Shown in pieces: positions 1 through 7,166 of a stretch of DNA of 10,131 bases. The DNA is from an uncultured Saprospiraceae bacterium. GTDB taxonomy: Bacteria > Bacteroidota > Bacteroidia > Chitinophagales > Saprospiraceae. Under the pieces are notes generated by a model that was not told the origin of the DNA, searched no databases, and saw only the letters and a list, made by a program, of their open reading frames with translations. The translations under genes and the position numbers were made by a program. The stretch covers positions 1 to 10,131 of the forward strand of contig CALHBW010000357.1 in NCBI GenBank assembly GCA_937930625.1, given 5' to 3'. Position 1 is the stretch's first letter, and the number at the start of each line of letters is the position of its first letter.

Positions 1-856
1 GTCCGGCTTCGGTGCAAAGGATTAGTCCGATGGGGCTTTCTTCATTTTCCTGTTTGTCGTGTCGGTTGAGCCATTTGAGGTAGAGTTCCATTTGTCCTTT
101 GTAAGCGGCTTTGAATTTACCGATTTTGAGGTCAATCGCTAGCAATCGGCGGAGTTTGCGGTGATAAAAAAGGAGGTCTAAACGGTGGTCGTCGTCGTCA
201 ATAATCATTCTTTTTTGGCGTTCTACAAAGGTGAAGCCTGTACCAAGTTCGAGTAAGAATAATTCCAATTCTTTCAAAATGGCAGCTTCCAAATCGTTTT
301 CGAGATAGCCGTCTTTGAGTCCGAGAAAATCCAAGAAATAGGGGTCTTTGAATATCGTATTTTGTTCGGGTTCGGTGGGGGCGATTTGCAGTCCGGCGAT
401 TTGTGTACGCTCATAGACTTTCTGTTCGATTTGCTTGCGGGTGTGGCGGACGCTCCACATTTCATCCGCTATTTTTTGAGCGTAAAATAGTCGTGCTGTT
501 TCGTCTTTTATGGGTAATAAGGTGATAAAATGCGACCAAGTAAGGTGTATTGAAAGGGTAGTGACGATTTGGAAGTCAGGGAAAGTTTCAGCAAAGCGAA
601 TCATTCTACGCAAATTTCTTTCATCAAAATTATGTCCGAAACGATTCCGCAACTCATCAGATAAGTTGAGAACAATTCGCTTGCCATACTCTGCCCTTTC
701 TTCGTTCAAGATATGTCTATTTATCCGTTTTCCTACTTGCCAAAAAACAATATTGAGTGTACTGTTGACTTGCATTGCTGCCTGTCTTTTACCCTGTTCA
801 ATAATTTGGATAAGTTCATTGAGTAGCTGTATATCGAATGGTTGTAATTTACTCAT
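1..856 (-). CDS. DUF1016/YhcG-family PDDEXK nuclease, C-terminus cut by window edge
   Basis: My own translation gives 285 uninterrupted residues from an ATG at 856 to the left edge. Residues 1-150 match the DUF1016 N-terminal domain: helical start, FWQVGKRI near 38-45, FGHNFDERNLRRMIRFAETF near 73-92, then LTWSHFITLLPI near 105-116 and MWSVRHTRKQI near 133-143. Residues 165-285 match the PD-(D/E)XK nuclease domain, with candidate active-site residues D227 (RLDLLFYHR), D242 and K244 (AIDLKIG), followed by Q255 (YKGQMELYL). The D-x-K in place of E-x-K is tolerated in this superfamily. Family members are usually about 340-370 residues, so roughly 60-80 are missing. The family is common in phages and beside restriction systems, and its biological role is poorly defined. 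The gene lies downstream of the type IIG gene on the same strand, 261 bp away, with its own promoter candidate. The family call is firm; defence function is inference. Confidence 0.93.
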   Translation of the reverse strand, partial: MSKLQPFDIQLLNELIQIIEQGKRQAAMQVNSTLNIVFWQVGKRINRHILNEERAEYGKRIVLNLSDELRNRFGHNFDERNLRRMIRFAETFPDFQIVTTLSIHLTWSHFITLLPIKDETARLFYAQKIADEMWSVRHTRKQIEQKVYERTQIAGLQIAPTEPEQNTIFKDPYFLDFLGLKDGYLENDLEAAILKELELFLLELGTGFTFVERQKRMIIDDDDHRLDLLFYHRKLRRLLAIDLKIGKFKAAYKGQMELYLKWLNRHDKQENEESPIGLILCTEAG

Positions 857-873
857 AGGCTATGATTTTTATG

Positions 874-881
874 CAAATTTA
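874..881 (-). promoter_or_regulatory. -7 promoter element of the DUF1016 nuclease gene
   Basis: The minus strand reads TAAATTTG, an exact match to the Bacteroidota -7 consensus TAnnTTTG. It sits 17 nt before the ATG at 856, implying a very short leader. No clean TTTG -33 box is seen. The expected -33 position, around 900-907, falls on the proximal arm of the 903-932 inverted repeat. No Shine-Dalgarno sequence is evident before the ATG. Confidence 0.45.
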
Positions 882-902
882 CATATTTTAAAATAGTTTA
901 AC

Positions 903-932
903 TAAATTGTGGTGACGTGTCACCACAATTTA
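903..932. repeat. perfect 14-bp-arm inverted repeat upstream of the nuclease gene
   Basis: Arms at 903-916 and 919-932 are exact reverse complements, separated by the two bases GT. The central part reads GTGGTGAC / GTCACCAC and the ends are AT-rich. The repeat lies 47 nt upstream of the DUF1016 start and overlaps the expected -33 region, so it could be an operator for a dimeric regulator. No T-run follows the hairpin on either strand, which argues against a standard intrinsic terminator. It could also be a transcription or mRNA-processing hairpin after the restriction gene. Confidence 0.7.
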
Positions 933-1030
933 CTTAATTAAAAAATAATTATTTAAAAATCAGATAATTAGCAACTTATTCGGCATTTTCCTCTTTCCCG
1001 ATTTGCAAGGCTTTTTAAATTTATGCCCTC

Positions 1031-1110
1031 CTCGCCTGACACTTAGAAGTGTCCGCCGAGTGGGGTTGCCTCGCGCTTACTCGGCGGACGTTTGGGAAAC
1101 GTCAGGCGAG
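1031..1110. repeat. nested palindromic element able to fold as a four-way junction
   Basis: All 80 bases fit one fold: an outer stem of 10 bp (1031-1040 with 1101-1110), a small hairpin (1041-1050), an 11-bp stem (1051-1061 with 1079-1089) carrying a 17-nt loop (1062-1078), and another hairpin (1090-1100). No base at the junction is left unpaired. GAC or GTC triplets at 1038-1040, 1051-1053, 1087-1089 and 1101-1103 can pair with either neighbour, so the crossover could move by 3 bp. AAGCG at 1111-1115 could also pair with CGCTT in the large loop. The element is GC-rich in an AT-rich gap and begins 7 nt after the stop of the type IIG gene. It resembles REP/BIME-type or MITE-like elements; no transposase, terminal duplication or T-tract is seen. 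It may stabilise or terminate the upstream mRNA. Confidence 0.75.
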
Positions 1111-1117
1111 AAGCGTA

Positions 1118-4100
1118 CTACCCAACCGCTGCCTCTATGATGGCGACTTCTTCCGCCGTCAAGTCGTAGAGGGCATAGACGAGTTGGTCGATTTCTTGTT
1201 CTTCTACTTCTGTTGAAATATCCATTGATTTTTTTTCGAGGATAGTTTTGACCAAATTAATTATTGGTAATTGTTGTTCTTGCTTAGGCTGATAAATCGG
1301 AATTTCTAATAAAGGTTCTTTATCAATTTGATAGTTATTGCCTTGCATTTTACCCTTATTTTTTAACCAAAAAGCAATAAGTTTTGAGTTTAAAAAGCCT
1401 GTTAAATAAAGTTGATTTATTCTCTCTGTTTTTATCACATAAAACGTTGCAGAAACGTAACAATCAAAATTGGTGTAAGTAAAAACTGGTTCATCTGGAC
1501 ACTTTCTTTTAACAATAATTTTTTCACCAATAAAGAATTTTTCCTTCCTTGCCCTATGTAAACCATAGGGTTTATTTGAGGATGTTATTACATTTTGAAA
1601 TTGGTCTAAATGGTCTTTCAAACTTGGCATATCAGCCATTGAATCTTTGCTTTTGTAATGTGAATCGGTGTATATAATCCACAACAAATTCTTTTTCGAG
1701 CCGTAATATTTTTCCAATTCTTTTGAAGTATGGTAAGGTTTGATTATTTCTAATTCAGTTTGACTTAAATCAAGTTTTTCTTTTTCTAAATCGTTAATTA
1801 CAAATACACCATCGCCAACATTAGAGTTTTCTAAAATACTGGCTGATTTTTTATTTACAAAATCTTGCGGGCATACTATACCCTGAGCAACCTCTTCTTT
1901 TCCATCAAATATTAAATTTTTAAATTTTAGTATAATGTCTAATATGTTTTGAATTTCGACTCGGTTAAAAGTAATGAGTTTATCTATGAGGTTTTTTCTT
2001 AAAATTTTAGCTTTGAAAATTATATTATTGTCAGTTTTGTTTTTCGTAATTAACCCTAAAGCATTTTGAAAATCAGGGTTATTTACATTTATTTTTCTAT
2101 AATCAAATTTATACTCTTCTTTGTTTTTATTTTTCTGAAAAAGCATGACCATTGTTTGAATGTCAGCACTATCAAAAATCATGTAAGCACCAAAATCTAC
2201 AAGAGATTTTATTTGTGAGTCTCGAATTACTTTGTTCCTCATTTTTGAAGCACCCGAATTTGTCGTCCAGTTATTCGGTGCAATAAAACATAAGTTTCCA
2301 TTTGCTTTTAGCATATCAAGCCCGATGCAAGTGAAAAAATACCATATATCCATTTTGCCTTGATAATATTCACTTGAACGTAACCCGTTGAATACTTCTC
2401 GGCTAGTATATTCCTTTATATAAGGCGGATTCCCAATCACACAATCAAAGCCTATAAACTGCCCATCTTTATCGTCCAGCACTTCTGGAAATTCAAATCG
2501 CCATTCAAAGGCATTGTCGTAGATGGCGGTTTTTTGTTGGTATTTTTCTTTGAGTTCGGTGGCTTCGGCGAGTAGTTTTTCGGTGACTTTGGCATCTTGC
2601 ATGAGGCTTTGGGTACTGGCAAACCAGTCGCTTTCGGCTTTTTTCCATTTGATGTAATCTTGGTCTTTGGGGTTGTACATTTTTTGGAAAATACTGCGAT
2701 ATTCTTTGAGTTTTTTGTTGATGACGGCTTTGGCGTTTTTGTCTTTTACGGATTTATAGAATTCAACCTGTTTTTTGTAATCGGGCAGCATACGACGGAT
2801 GCGTTGGCGGCGTGCAGCGTCAAAGTTATTTTTGTTATCATCGACATTAAACCGACTAATGAGGCTATTGCCTTGCTTGATATTGATGTCGATATTGGGC
2901 AGGGTTTGTAGTTCTTGGTATTGGCTTTCAAGGGTGTAGTAGGCGTGTTTGAGGAGTTCAATCCATAGTCGAAGGCGACATATTTTGACGGAGTTGGGGT
3001 TGATGTCCACTCCAAAAAGGCAGTTTTCGATAATGGTTCTTTTCTCATTAAAAAGGGTTTCTTGGATGCGTTGTTTTTGCTTGTTGGGCGTACCGTTTTC
3101 ATTGACGGTGTATTTGAAAGGATTACCTTCATCATCGGCGATAATGAGTTCGTCATTGTCTATTTCGATTTCATAATATTTAATTCTTTCATGGTCACCA
3201 TCGTGGTAGCTTAGGATTTTGAGGTCGTGTTTGATGCTGATGATTTCATTGAGTGCCGATACGAGGAAGTGTCCTGAACCTACGGCGGGGTCGCATACGG
3301 TGAGTTGGTTGATGGCGGTGTTGGCGGCTTGTCGGTGTTCGGTGTCGAGTTTGTTTTTGAGGTCTTTGAATTGCTTACATTTCCAGCCGAATGTTTGGTT
3401 GAGTTTTTCGGTGACGGCACGGCGTATGGTTTCGCGGCACATATACATCGTGATAAATCCGGGCGTGTAAAAAGAGCCTTCTTTGTAGCCGTTAATTTTC
3501 TCGAATATCAGCCCGAGTACGGAGGCATTGATGAGTGTTTTGGCATCGTCTTGTATTTCTTCGCTGCCCTCTGCACCGAAGTCGTAAGCATCCAAAAAGC
3601 GCAAGAGATATTCGAGGGTAGATAGTTTTCCGGTAGCGCGTTTGTCGTTGTTTTTGAGTACGGTTTTGCGGTGTATGGTGAGTTCGAGGTTGTCTTTGAG
3701 TGCTGCAATATAAGCGGCGTTTTTTTCGAGGTCGGAGGGTTCAAAAAGTGAGCTATTGAGGTAAGGCACGTTGGGAAAACGGCTTTTGGCGTAGTCGCTA
3801 CGCTCGTGGGTTTGGATGGCTAATACTTCAAAAAATAGGGTTTCGAGGTTGTCAAATTCTTGGATATTGTCGGAGCTAAGAAATTTGTATTCCTTTTTGC
3901 CCTTATGATAGGCGAGTAGCTGCGATTCGAGGAGTTTGAGAAACAAGATGCGGTTTATCCATGTCAAGCACAATTCGAGTCCGATGCTAAAAAGTTGTTC
4001 ATCTTCGGTACTGCCGTATTGCTCTATGTCCTCCAGTTTTCTCAATACGCCGCGTGTGCGTATTTTCTCGATGGTATTTTCGAGCAACGATGCAAATTCG

Positions 4101-4951
4101 CGGTTTTCTTTTCGCTGAATGATGCGTTTGCTGCCTTTCTTATCCTTGACATCCTCTAAGCCGATGATGTGTAAGAGTTCGTTATAAAAATCGGTGTTGA
4201 GGGAGTTGCTATCGTTGGCGGTTTGCTCTTTGAGTAGGTGGCGCGGACTTAGGATTTTGAATAAGGCGGTGCGTTTTTTTTGGTGGGTTTCGCCGTCATT
4301 ATCGAGGTGTTTTCTGTATTCCTTCAATGGAATGTAGGTGCAGGTGATAGTCTCGTCATTTTCCTTTACTTGCTTCGCAATGATGTCGTACATTTGTTGG
4401 GTCGTGGAGTTGTCAAGTTTCTTATTTTTCCATTTTTGGAATTGGTTTTTGAGTTTGGTATCTTGGTAAAACAATCTATTAAATTCGGTGGCATCAAACA
4501 CAAACCACTCATTGAGGTTGGTGATAATAATGTGTTTGATTTCGTTGTTATCGTTGATGACTTTTTCGTATAGATAGTACATCACCGCCTCGTAGAATGA
4601 TTTTTTGTAAAGGTTTTCTCGGCTAATCATTTCGGCGGTTTTGGTGGGTTCTTTTACCTCAATGAGTACCCCGACTTTATCATTAATGTAAATGGCTGAA
4701 TCTATCGCGCTATTGCCGTACAGAGTTTTTGTGTTGATTTCATTTCTGCCTTTATAGAAGGCATCGGCGAGAAAGCCATTGAGCAGACCTTCAAAGTATT
4801 TTTCGCTTTCCGATTTTCCCAATCCACCTTCCATATTTGCAGACAACCGTTGGAGTGCTGCGATAAATTGCTCAAAATCAGCTTTTTTAATATTATCTTT
4901 TCGATAGGTTGGTTTGAGGGCAAGTATAGGTGATTTAGTTTTGAGTTGCAT
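1118..4951 (-). CDS. type IIG restriction endonuclease/N6-adenine methyltransferase fusion (Eco57I-like)
   Basis: This 1277-residue protein combines DNA cleavage and adenine methylation in one chain. An N-terminal PD-(D/E)XK-like site is visible as D84 (SAIDSAIY) followed by E98-V-K100 (GVLIEVKEP). The methyltransferase core has the SAM-binding motif I at D554 (DPAVGSGHF), preceded by a FYTP segment typical of the N6-adenine group, and the catalytic motif IV NPPY at residues 841-844. The C-terminal third matches a TaqI-like target-recognition domain, with GLHRARKEKFF and a late FLNSKLIAFWLKNKGKMQG segment. Length fits single-chain type IIG enzymes. BREX PglX is the main alternative, but the N-terminal nuclease-like motif and the absence of any BREX partner in view favour IIG. 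Codons for residues beyond about 845 are far more AT-rich than those before. The ATG at 4951 gives a natural start (MQLKTKS). The gene stands alone downstream of dapB with 211 bp between them. Confidence 0.92.
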   Translation of the reverse strand: MQLKTKSPILALKPTYRKDNIKKADFEQFIAALQRLSANMEGGLGKSESEKYFEGLLNGFLADAFYKGRNEINTKTLYGNSAIDSAIYINDKVGVLIEVKEPTKTAEMISRENLYKKSFYEAVMYYLYEKVINDNNEIKHIIITNLNEWFVFDATEFNRLFYQDTKLKNQFQKWKNKKLDNSTTQQMYDIIAKQVKENDETITCTYIPLKEYRKHLDNDGETHQKKRTALFKILSPRHLLKEQTANDSNSLNTDFYNELLHIIGLEDVKDKKGSKRIIQRKENREFASLLENTIEKIRTRGVLRKLEDIEQYGSTEDEQLFSIGLELCLTWINRILFLKLLESQLLAYHKGKKEYKFLSSDNIQEFDNLETLFFEVLAIQTHERSDYAKSRFPNVPYLNSSLFEPSDLEKNAAYIAALKDNLELTIHRKTVLKNNDKRATGKLSTLEYLLRFLDAYDFGAEGSEEIQDDAKTLINASVLGLIFEKINGYKEGSFYTPGFITMYMCRETIRRAVTEKLNQTFGWKCKQFKDLKNKLDTEHRQAANTAINQLTVCDPAVGSGHFLVSALNEIISIKHDLKILSYHDGDHERIKYYEIEIDNDELIIADDEGNPFKYTVNENGTPNKQKQRIQETLFNEKRTIIENCLFGVDINPNSVKICRLRLWIELLKHAYYTLESQYQELQTLPNIDINIKQGNSLISRFNVDDNKNNFDAARRQRIRRMLPDYKKQVEFYKSVKDKNAKAVINKKLKEYRSIFQKMYNPKDQDYIKWKKAESDWFASTQSLMQDAKVTEKLLAEATELKEKYQQKTAIYDNAFEWRFEFPEVLDDKDGQFIGFDCVIGNPPYIKEYTSREVFNGLRSSEYYQGKMDIWYFFTCIGLDMLKANGNLCFIAPNNWTTNSGASKMRNKVIRDSQIKSLVDFGAYMIFDSADIQTMVMLFQKNKNKEEYKFDYRKINVNNPDFQNALGLITKNKTDNNIIFKAKILRKNLIDKLITFNRVEIQNILDIILKFKNLIFDGKEEVAQGIVCPQDFVNKKSASILENSNVGDGVFVINDLEKEKLDLSQTELEIIKPYHTSKELEKYYGSKKNLLWIIYTDSHYKSKDSMADMPSLKDHLDQFQNVITSSNKPYGLHRARKEKFFIGEKIIVKRKCPDEPVFTYTNFDCYVSATFYVIKTERINQLYLTGFLNSKLIAFWLKNKGKMQGNNYQIDKEPLLEIPIYQPKQEQQLPIINLVKTILEKKSMDISTEVEEQEIDQLVYALYDLTAEEVAIIEAAVG

Positions 4952-5053
4952 AGTGTTTTTTACTTAATTGATAGCAAGCAAGATAGGGAGATTTGATGAA
5001 ATAACGTAAAAGGAAGGGAAATTTTGAACTTATCAATTTCCGTCTTCTTGTTC

Positions 5054-5083
5054 CAAAATCACCCCAACCTCCACCATTCCAAA
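5054..5083 (-). promoter_or_regulatory. possible promoter of the type IIG gene
   Basis: On the minus strand a TTTG (5083-5080) is followed after 18 nt by TGATTTTG (5061-5054), one mismatch from the TAnnTTTG -7 consensus. The layout approximates the Bacteroidota -33/-7 pair and would give a leader of about 100 nt before the ATG at 4951. The rest of the 4952-5162 gap shows A/T runs after dapB but no clear terminator hairpin and no controller-protein gene. Confidence 0.25.
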
Positions 5084-5162
5084 CACTCCCACACCTTATC
5101 TCTTTGAATAAATTTAAATAAAAAAAATTATTTAAAAACAAAAAAATCAAAAATTTGACTCC

Positions 5163-5876
5163 CTACATCCCCAACATATCCTCCATCCCAAAACAGCCCT
5201 GCTTTCCAATCAACCACTGCGCTGCCATCAGTGCGCCTCTTGCAAATCCTTCGCGACTTTTTGCGGTATGAATAATTTCGATTTCGTCAATATCAGAGGA
5301 GTAGGTGACTATGTGTGTGCCGGGTGTTTTATCAATTCGGGCAGAGGTAATGAGTAGTTCATTGTGGTTCGTTTTTTTCTGTGTCCATGTATTGAGGTGG
5401 TCGATATTTTCAATAATGCCCTCTCCTATCGTGATGGCAGTACCGCTTGGTGCGTCGAGTTTTTGGGTGTGGTGTATCTCGTGAATGGAAGCGGCGTAAG
5501 AGGCGTGATTATTCATCATGGCGGCGAGTTTTTTGTTGAGTGCAAAAAAGATATTGACGCCAATACTAAAATTGGAGGCGTAGAAAAACGCGCCCTTTTC
5601 TTGCGCTGTAATCGCTTCTATATCAGCAACTTTATCCAACCAACCAGTAGTGCCGGACACGACAGGCGTACCCGAGATCAGGCAGGTTTTAATATTGTCA
5701 AAAGCTGCTTCCGGGCGTGTAAATTCGACAGCAACATCAGCTTTTTGGAGGTTTTCGTGCTTAAATTCATGCTTGTTGTCATCCGTAATACGCAGGACAA
5801 TTTCATCGCCATTTTGCATAGCGATATTTTCTATGGTTTTACCCATTTTTCCATAACCGATAATTGCTATTTTCAT
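5163..5876 (-). CDS. dapB: 4-hydroxy-tetrahydrodipicolinate reductase
   Basis: DapB reduces 4-hydroxy-tetrahydrodipicolinate with NAD(P)H in the cytoplasmic diaminopimelate/lysine pathway. The 237-residue protein shows the N-terminal Rossmann dinucleotide loop GYGKMG (7-12), the GTTGW segment (75-79) and the family signature EIHHTQKLDAPSGTA (133-147), which contains the catalytic histidine pair H135-H136 and K139. The C-terminus continues with the expected SREGFARGALMAAQWL. It is slightly short compared with the usual 240-270 residues but has no missing block, as is common in Bacteroidota. The ATG at 5876 starts directly with the Rossmann strand MKIAIIGYG, so the start is well fixed. It is divergent from the aquaporin gene and no other dap gene is in view. 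Confidence 0.97.
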   Translation of the reverse strand: MKIAIIGYGKMGKTIENIAMQNGDEIVLRITDDNKHEFKHENLQKADVAVEFTRPEAAFDNIKTCLISGTPVVSGTTGWLDKVADIEAITAQEKGAFFYASNFSIGVNIFFALNKKLAAMMNNHASYAASIHEIHHTQKLDAPSGTAITIGEGIIENIDHLNTWTQKKTNHNELLITSARIDKTPGTHIVTYSSDIDEIEIIHTAKSREGFARGALMAAQWLIGKQGCFGMEDMLGM

Positions 5877-5961
5877 AAAATAAAGAATATTGTTTCTATT
5901 TATAAAGTGTGTTTCGTTACCTTTATATATATATTTCGTCTGAACTAAGTCTATTTTGTGA

Positions 5962-5969
5962 CAAAATTA
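5962..5969 (-). promoter_or_regulatory. -7 promoter element upstream of dapB
   Basis: The minus strand reads TAATTTTG, an exact TAnnTTTG match, 85 nt upstream of the dapB ATG. The region upstream of it is A/T-rich and no distinct TTTG -33 box is clear. The leader between contains an alternating TA stretch near 5922-5935. Confidence 0.35.
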
Positions 5970-6000
5970 TCTAATTTATTTAATTAAATTCCAAAATCCA

Positions 6001-6018
6001 TCCCGATAATTATCGGGA
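6001..6018. repeat. perfect 18-bp palindrome in the aquaporin leader
   Basis: TCCCGATAATTATCGGGA equals its own reverse complement with no spacer. It lies between the divergent dapB and aquaporin genes. Similar CCCGATA...TATCGGG palindromes recur between genes in Bacteroidota, to my knowledge, so it may be a dispersed element rather than a gene-specific operator. Confidence 0.75.
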
Positions 6019-6052
6019 CAAATTCCAATAAAATATTGAAATTTGGAATTTG
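6019..6052. repeat. 10-bp-arm inverted repeat in the aquaporin leader
   Basis: CAAATTCCAA at 6019-6028 and TTGGAATTTG at 6043-6052 are exact reverse complements with a 14-nt AT-rich loop. The repeat starts immediately after the 6001-6018 palindrome, so the two would form adjacent hairpins in a transcript. It is not followed by a pure T-run (TTTTTGGG follows). Confidence 0.65.
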
Positions 6053-6065
6053 TTTTTGGGATTTT

Positions 6066-6085
6066 TCAAGTTGTTTACAACTTGA
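6066..6085. repeat. 9-bp-arm inverted repeat just before the aquaporin start
   Basis: TCAAGTTGT (6066-6074) and ACAACTTGA (6077-6085) are exact reverse complements around a TT centre. It ends 37 nt before the ATG at 6123. It could be an operator for a dimeric regulator or a leader hairpin; nothing in the sequence decides between these. Confidence 0.6.
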
Positions 6086-6122
6086 GTTAACTAACCAATT
6101 TGTTGAACCTAAATTTTCATCT

Positions 6123-6773
6123 ATGAAAAAGTATTTAGTAGAGTTCATTGGAACTTTCTTTCTTGTTCTGACCATTGTTACAGTGGTAAACGGTATGGCT
6201 GCCGGCAACTTTTTAGCACCATTAGCTATCGGTTCTGCGCTTATGGTCATGGTGTACGCGGGTGGTCACATCTCCGGTGCACATTATAATCCTGCAGTTA
6301 CACTTGGTGTATTGATGCGTGGTAAAGTAGCGGGTAGCGATGTACCGGGCTACATGGTAGCTCAAGTACTTGGTGGTATTCTCGCTGCTGTGCTTGGAGC
6401 AGCAGTCCTCGGAAAAGGTACTGTGTTGGGCGGCGGTGATATGCCTGCAAATGTACCTGCGGCTTTCGTAGCTGAGTTGTTGGGAACATTCGCACTCGTG
6501 TGGGTGGTCTTACAAACTGCAACAACAAAAAGCACAGCCGGTAATTCATACTACGGTCTTGCTATCGGTTTTACTGTATTGGCAATGGCTTACGCGCTTG
6601 GCGGCTTCGGTACAGGCGGATGTTTCAATCCTGCTGTAGCTATCGGTGCAGCGTTCAATGGCTTGGCAGGCTGGGGTACAGCAATTTTGGCACTCGCTGC
6701 TAACTTTGTAGGTGGTGCGCTTGCTGCATTGGCTTTTAATGCGACTTATACACGACTTGGTGGTGACGATTAA
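6123..6773 (+). CDS. MIP/aquaporin-family channel
   Basis: This is an inner-membrane channel of the major intrinsic protein family, 216 residues, predicted to have six membrane segments in two inverted halves. The first half has GGHISGAHYNPAVTLG with NPA at 56-58; the second has GGCFNPAVAIG with NPA at 169-171. The helix starts AELLGTFALVWVVL (117-130) repeat the N-terminal VEFIGTFFLVLTIV pattern. The start is taken at ATG 6123 because it places MKKYLVEFIGTFF at the normal N-terminus. The in-frame upstream ATG at 6036 would add 29 residues encoded inside the inverted-repeat leader. The residue after the second NPA is V172, where classical water and glycerol channels have the filter arginine, so the transported solute cannot be assumed. 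The gene is monocistronic, with a terminator about 160 nt downstream. Confidence 0.93.
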   Translation: MKKYLVEFIGTFFLVLTIVTVVNGMAAGNFLAPLAIGSALMVMVYAGGHISGAHYNPAVTLGVLMRGKVAGSDVPGYMVAQVLGGILAAVLGAAVLGKGTVLGGGDMPANVPAAFVAELLGTFALVWVVLQTATTKSTAGNSYYGLAIGFTVLAMAYALGGFGTGGCFNPAVAIGAAFNGLAGWGTAILALAANFVGGALAALAFNATYTRLGGDD

Positions 6774-6934
6774 TAATTTTGAATGAATTTTGTGATTTTT
6801 GATTTGGTGGTTTTTGATTGCTTTTAGGTAAAATTTTGCAAAGCAACATTCAACTCAATTAAAGATTTCCTATTCAAAAATTATAATCGTTCATTTTTAT
6901 TTTTCCCACAAAAAAAATATCAACCATAAAATAT

Positions 6935-6966
6935 AAAAAGCCCTCGCCTACGCGCGAGGGCTTTTT
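6935..6966. terminator. bidirectional intrinsic terminator
   Basis: A 13-bp perfect stem with arms at 6935-6947 and 6954-6966 has a 6-nt loop. Its GC-rich core GCCCTCGC/GCGAGGGC is flanked by five A on the left and five T on the right, so it can act on both strands. It serves the aquaporin gene on the plus strand and the convergent DUF1761 gene on the minus strand. Confidence 0.9.
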
Positions 6967-7110
6967 CATTTTTAGTAAGGATAAAATTTCTCTCGTCTCA
7001 CTTCTTCACTTCTTACCGCTCATATCTCTCGTCACTCCTCCCCAAGCAATAAGTTTTTCTTAACAAGTGTTAATGCAACCAAATAATTCATTATATGGTC
7101 TATACAAATA

Positions 7111-7126
7111 CAATTACGCAATTACG
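7111..7126 (+). repeat. two tandem copies of CAATTACG
   Basis: The octamer CAATTACG occurs twice without a spacer at 7111-7118 and 7119-7126. It is short and could be chance, but other 7-8-bp tandem repeats occur nearby in the same gap and downstream. Confidence 0.5.
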
Positions 7127-7166
7127 ATTATACAACATTTCAATCCAATTCATCTGTATATCGAAG

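Noticed and set aside
510..896. 128-residue plus-strand open frame at the left end
   Set aside because: It lies opposite the DUF1016 gene, whose minus-strand translation matches a known family throughout.
1031..1110. Possible integron attC site or tRNA-like gene
   Set aside because: There is no GTTRRRY/RYYYAAC core pair and no integrase in view. The four-arm fold lacks the conserved tRNA T-loop and acceptor features.
2597..3625. Several open frames on both strands inside the type IIG gene
   Set aside because: They are shadows in other frames of the 1277-residue protein, whose methyltransferase motifs lie in this interval.
1118..4951. BREX PglX or DISARM methyltransferase as the identity of the 1277-residue protein
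   Set aside because: An N-terminal D...ExK nuclease-like motif is present and no BREX or DISARM partner gene lies nearby; type IIG fits better. The flank beyond the left edge is not visible.
4935..5150. 71-residue minus-strand open frame overlapping the start of the type IIG gene
   Set aside because: It has a low-complexity start, no recognisable domain, spans the A/T-run region after dapB and overlaps a strongly supported gene start in another frame. It is most likely leader DNA.
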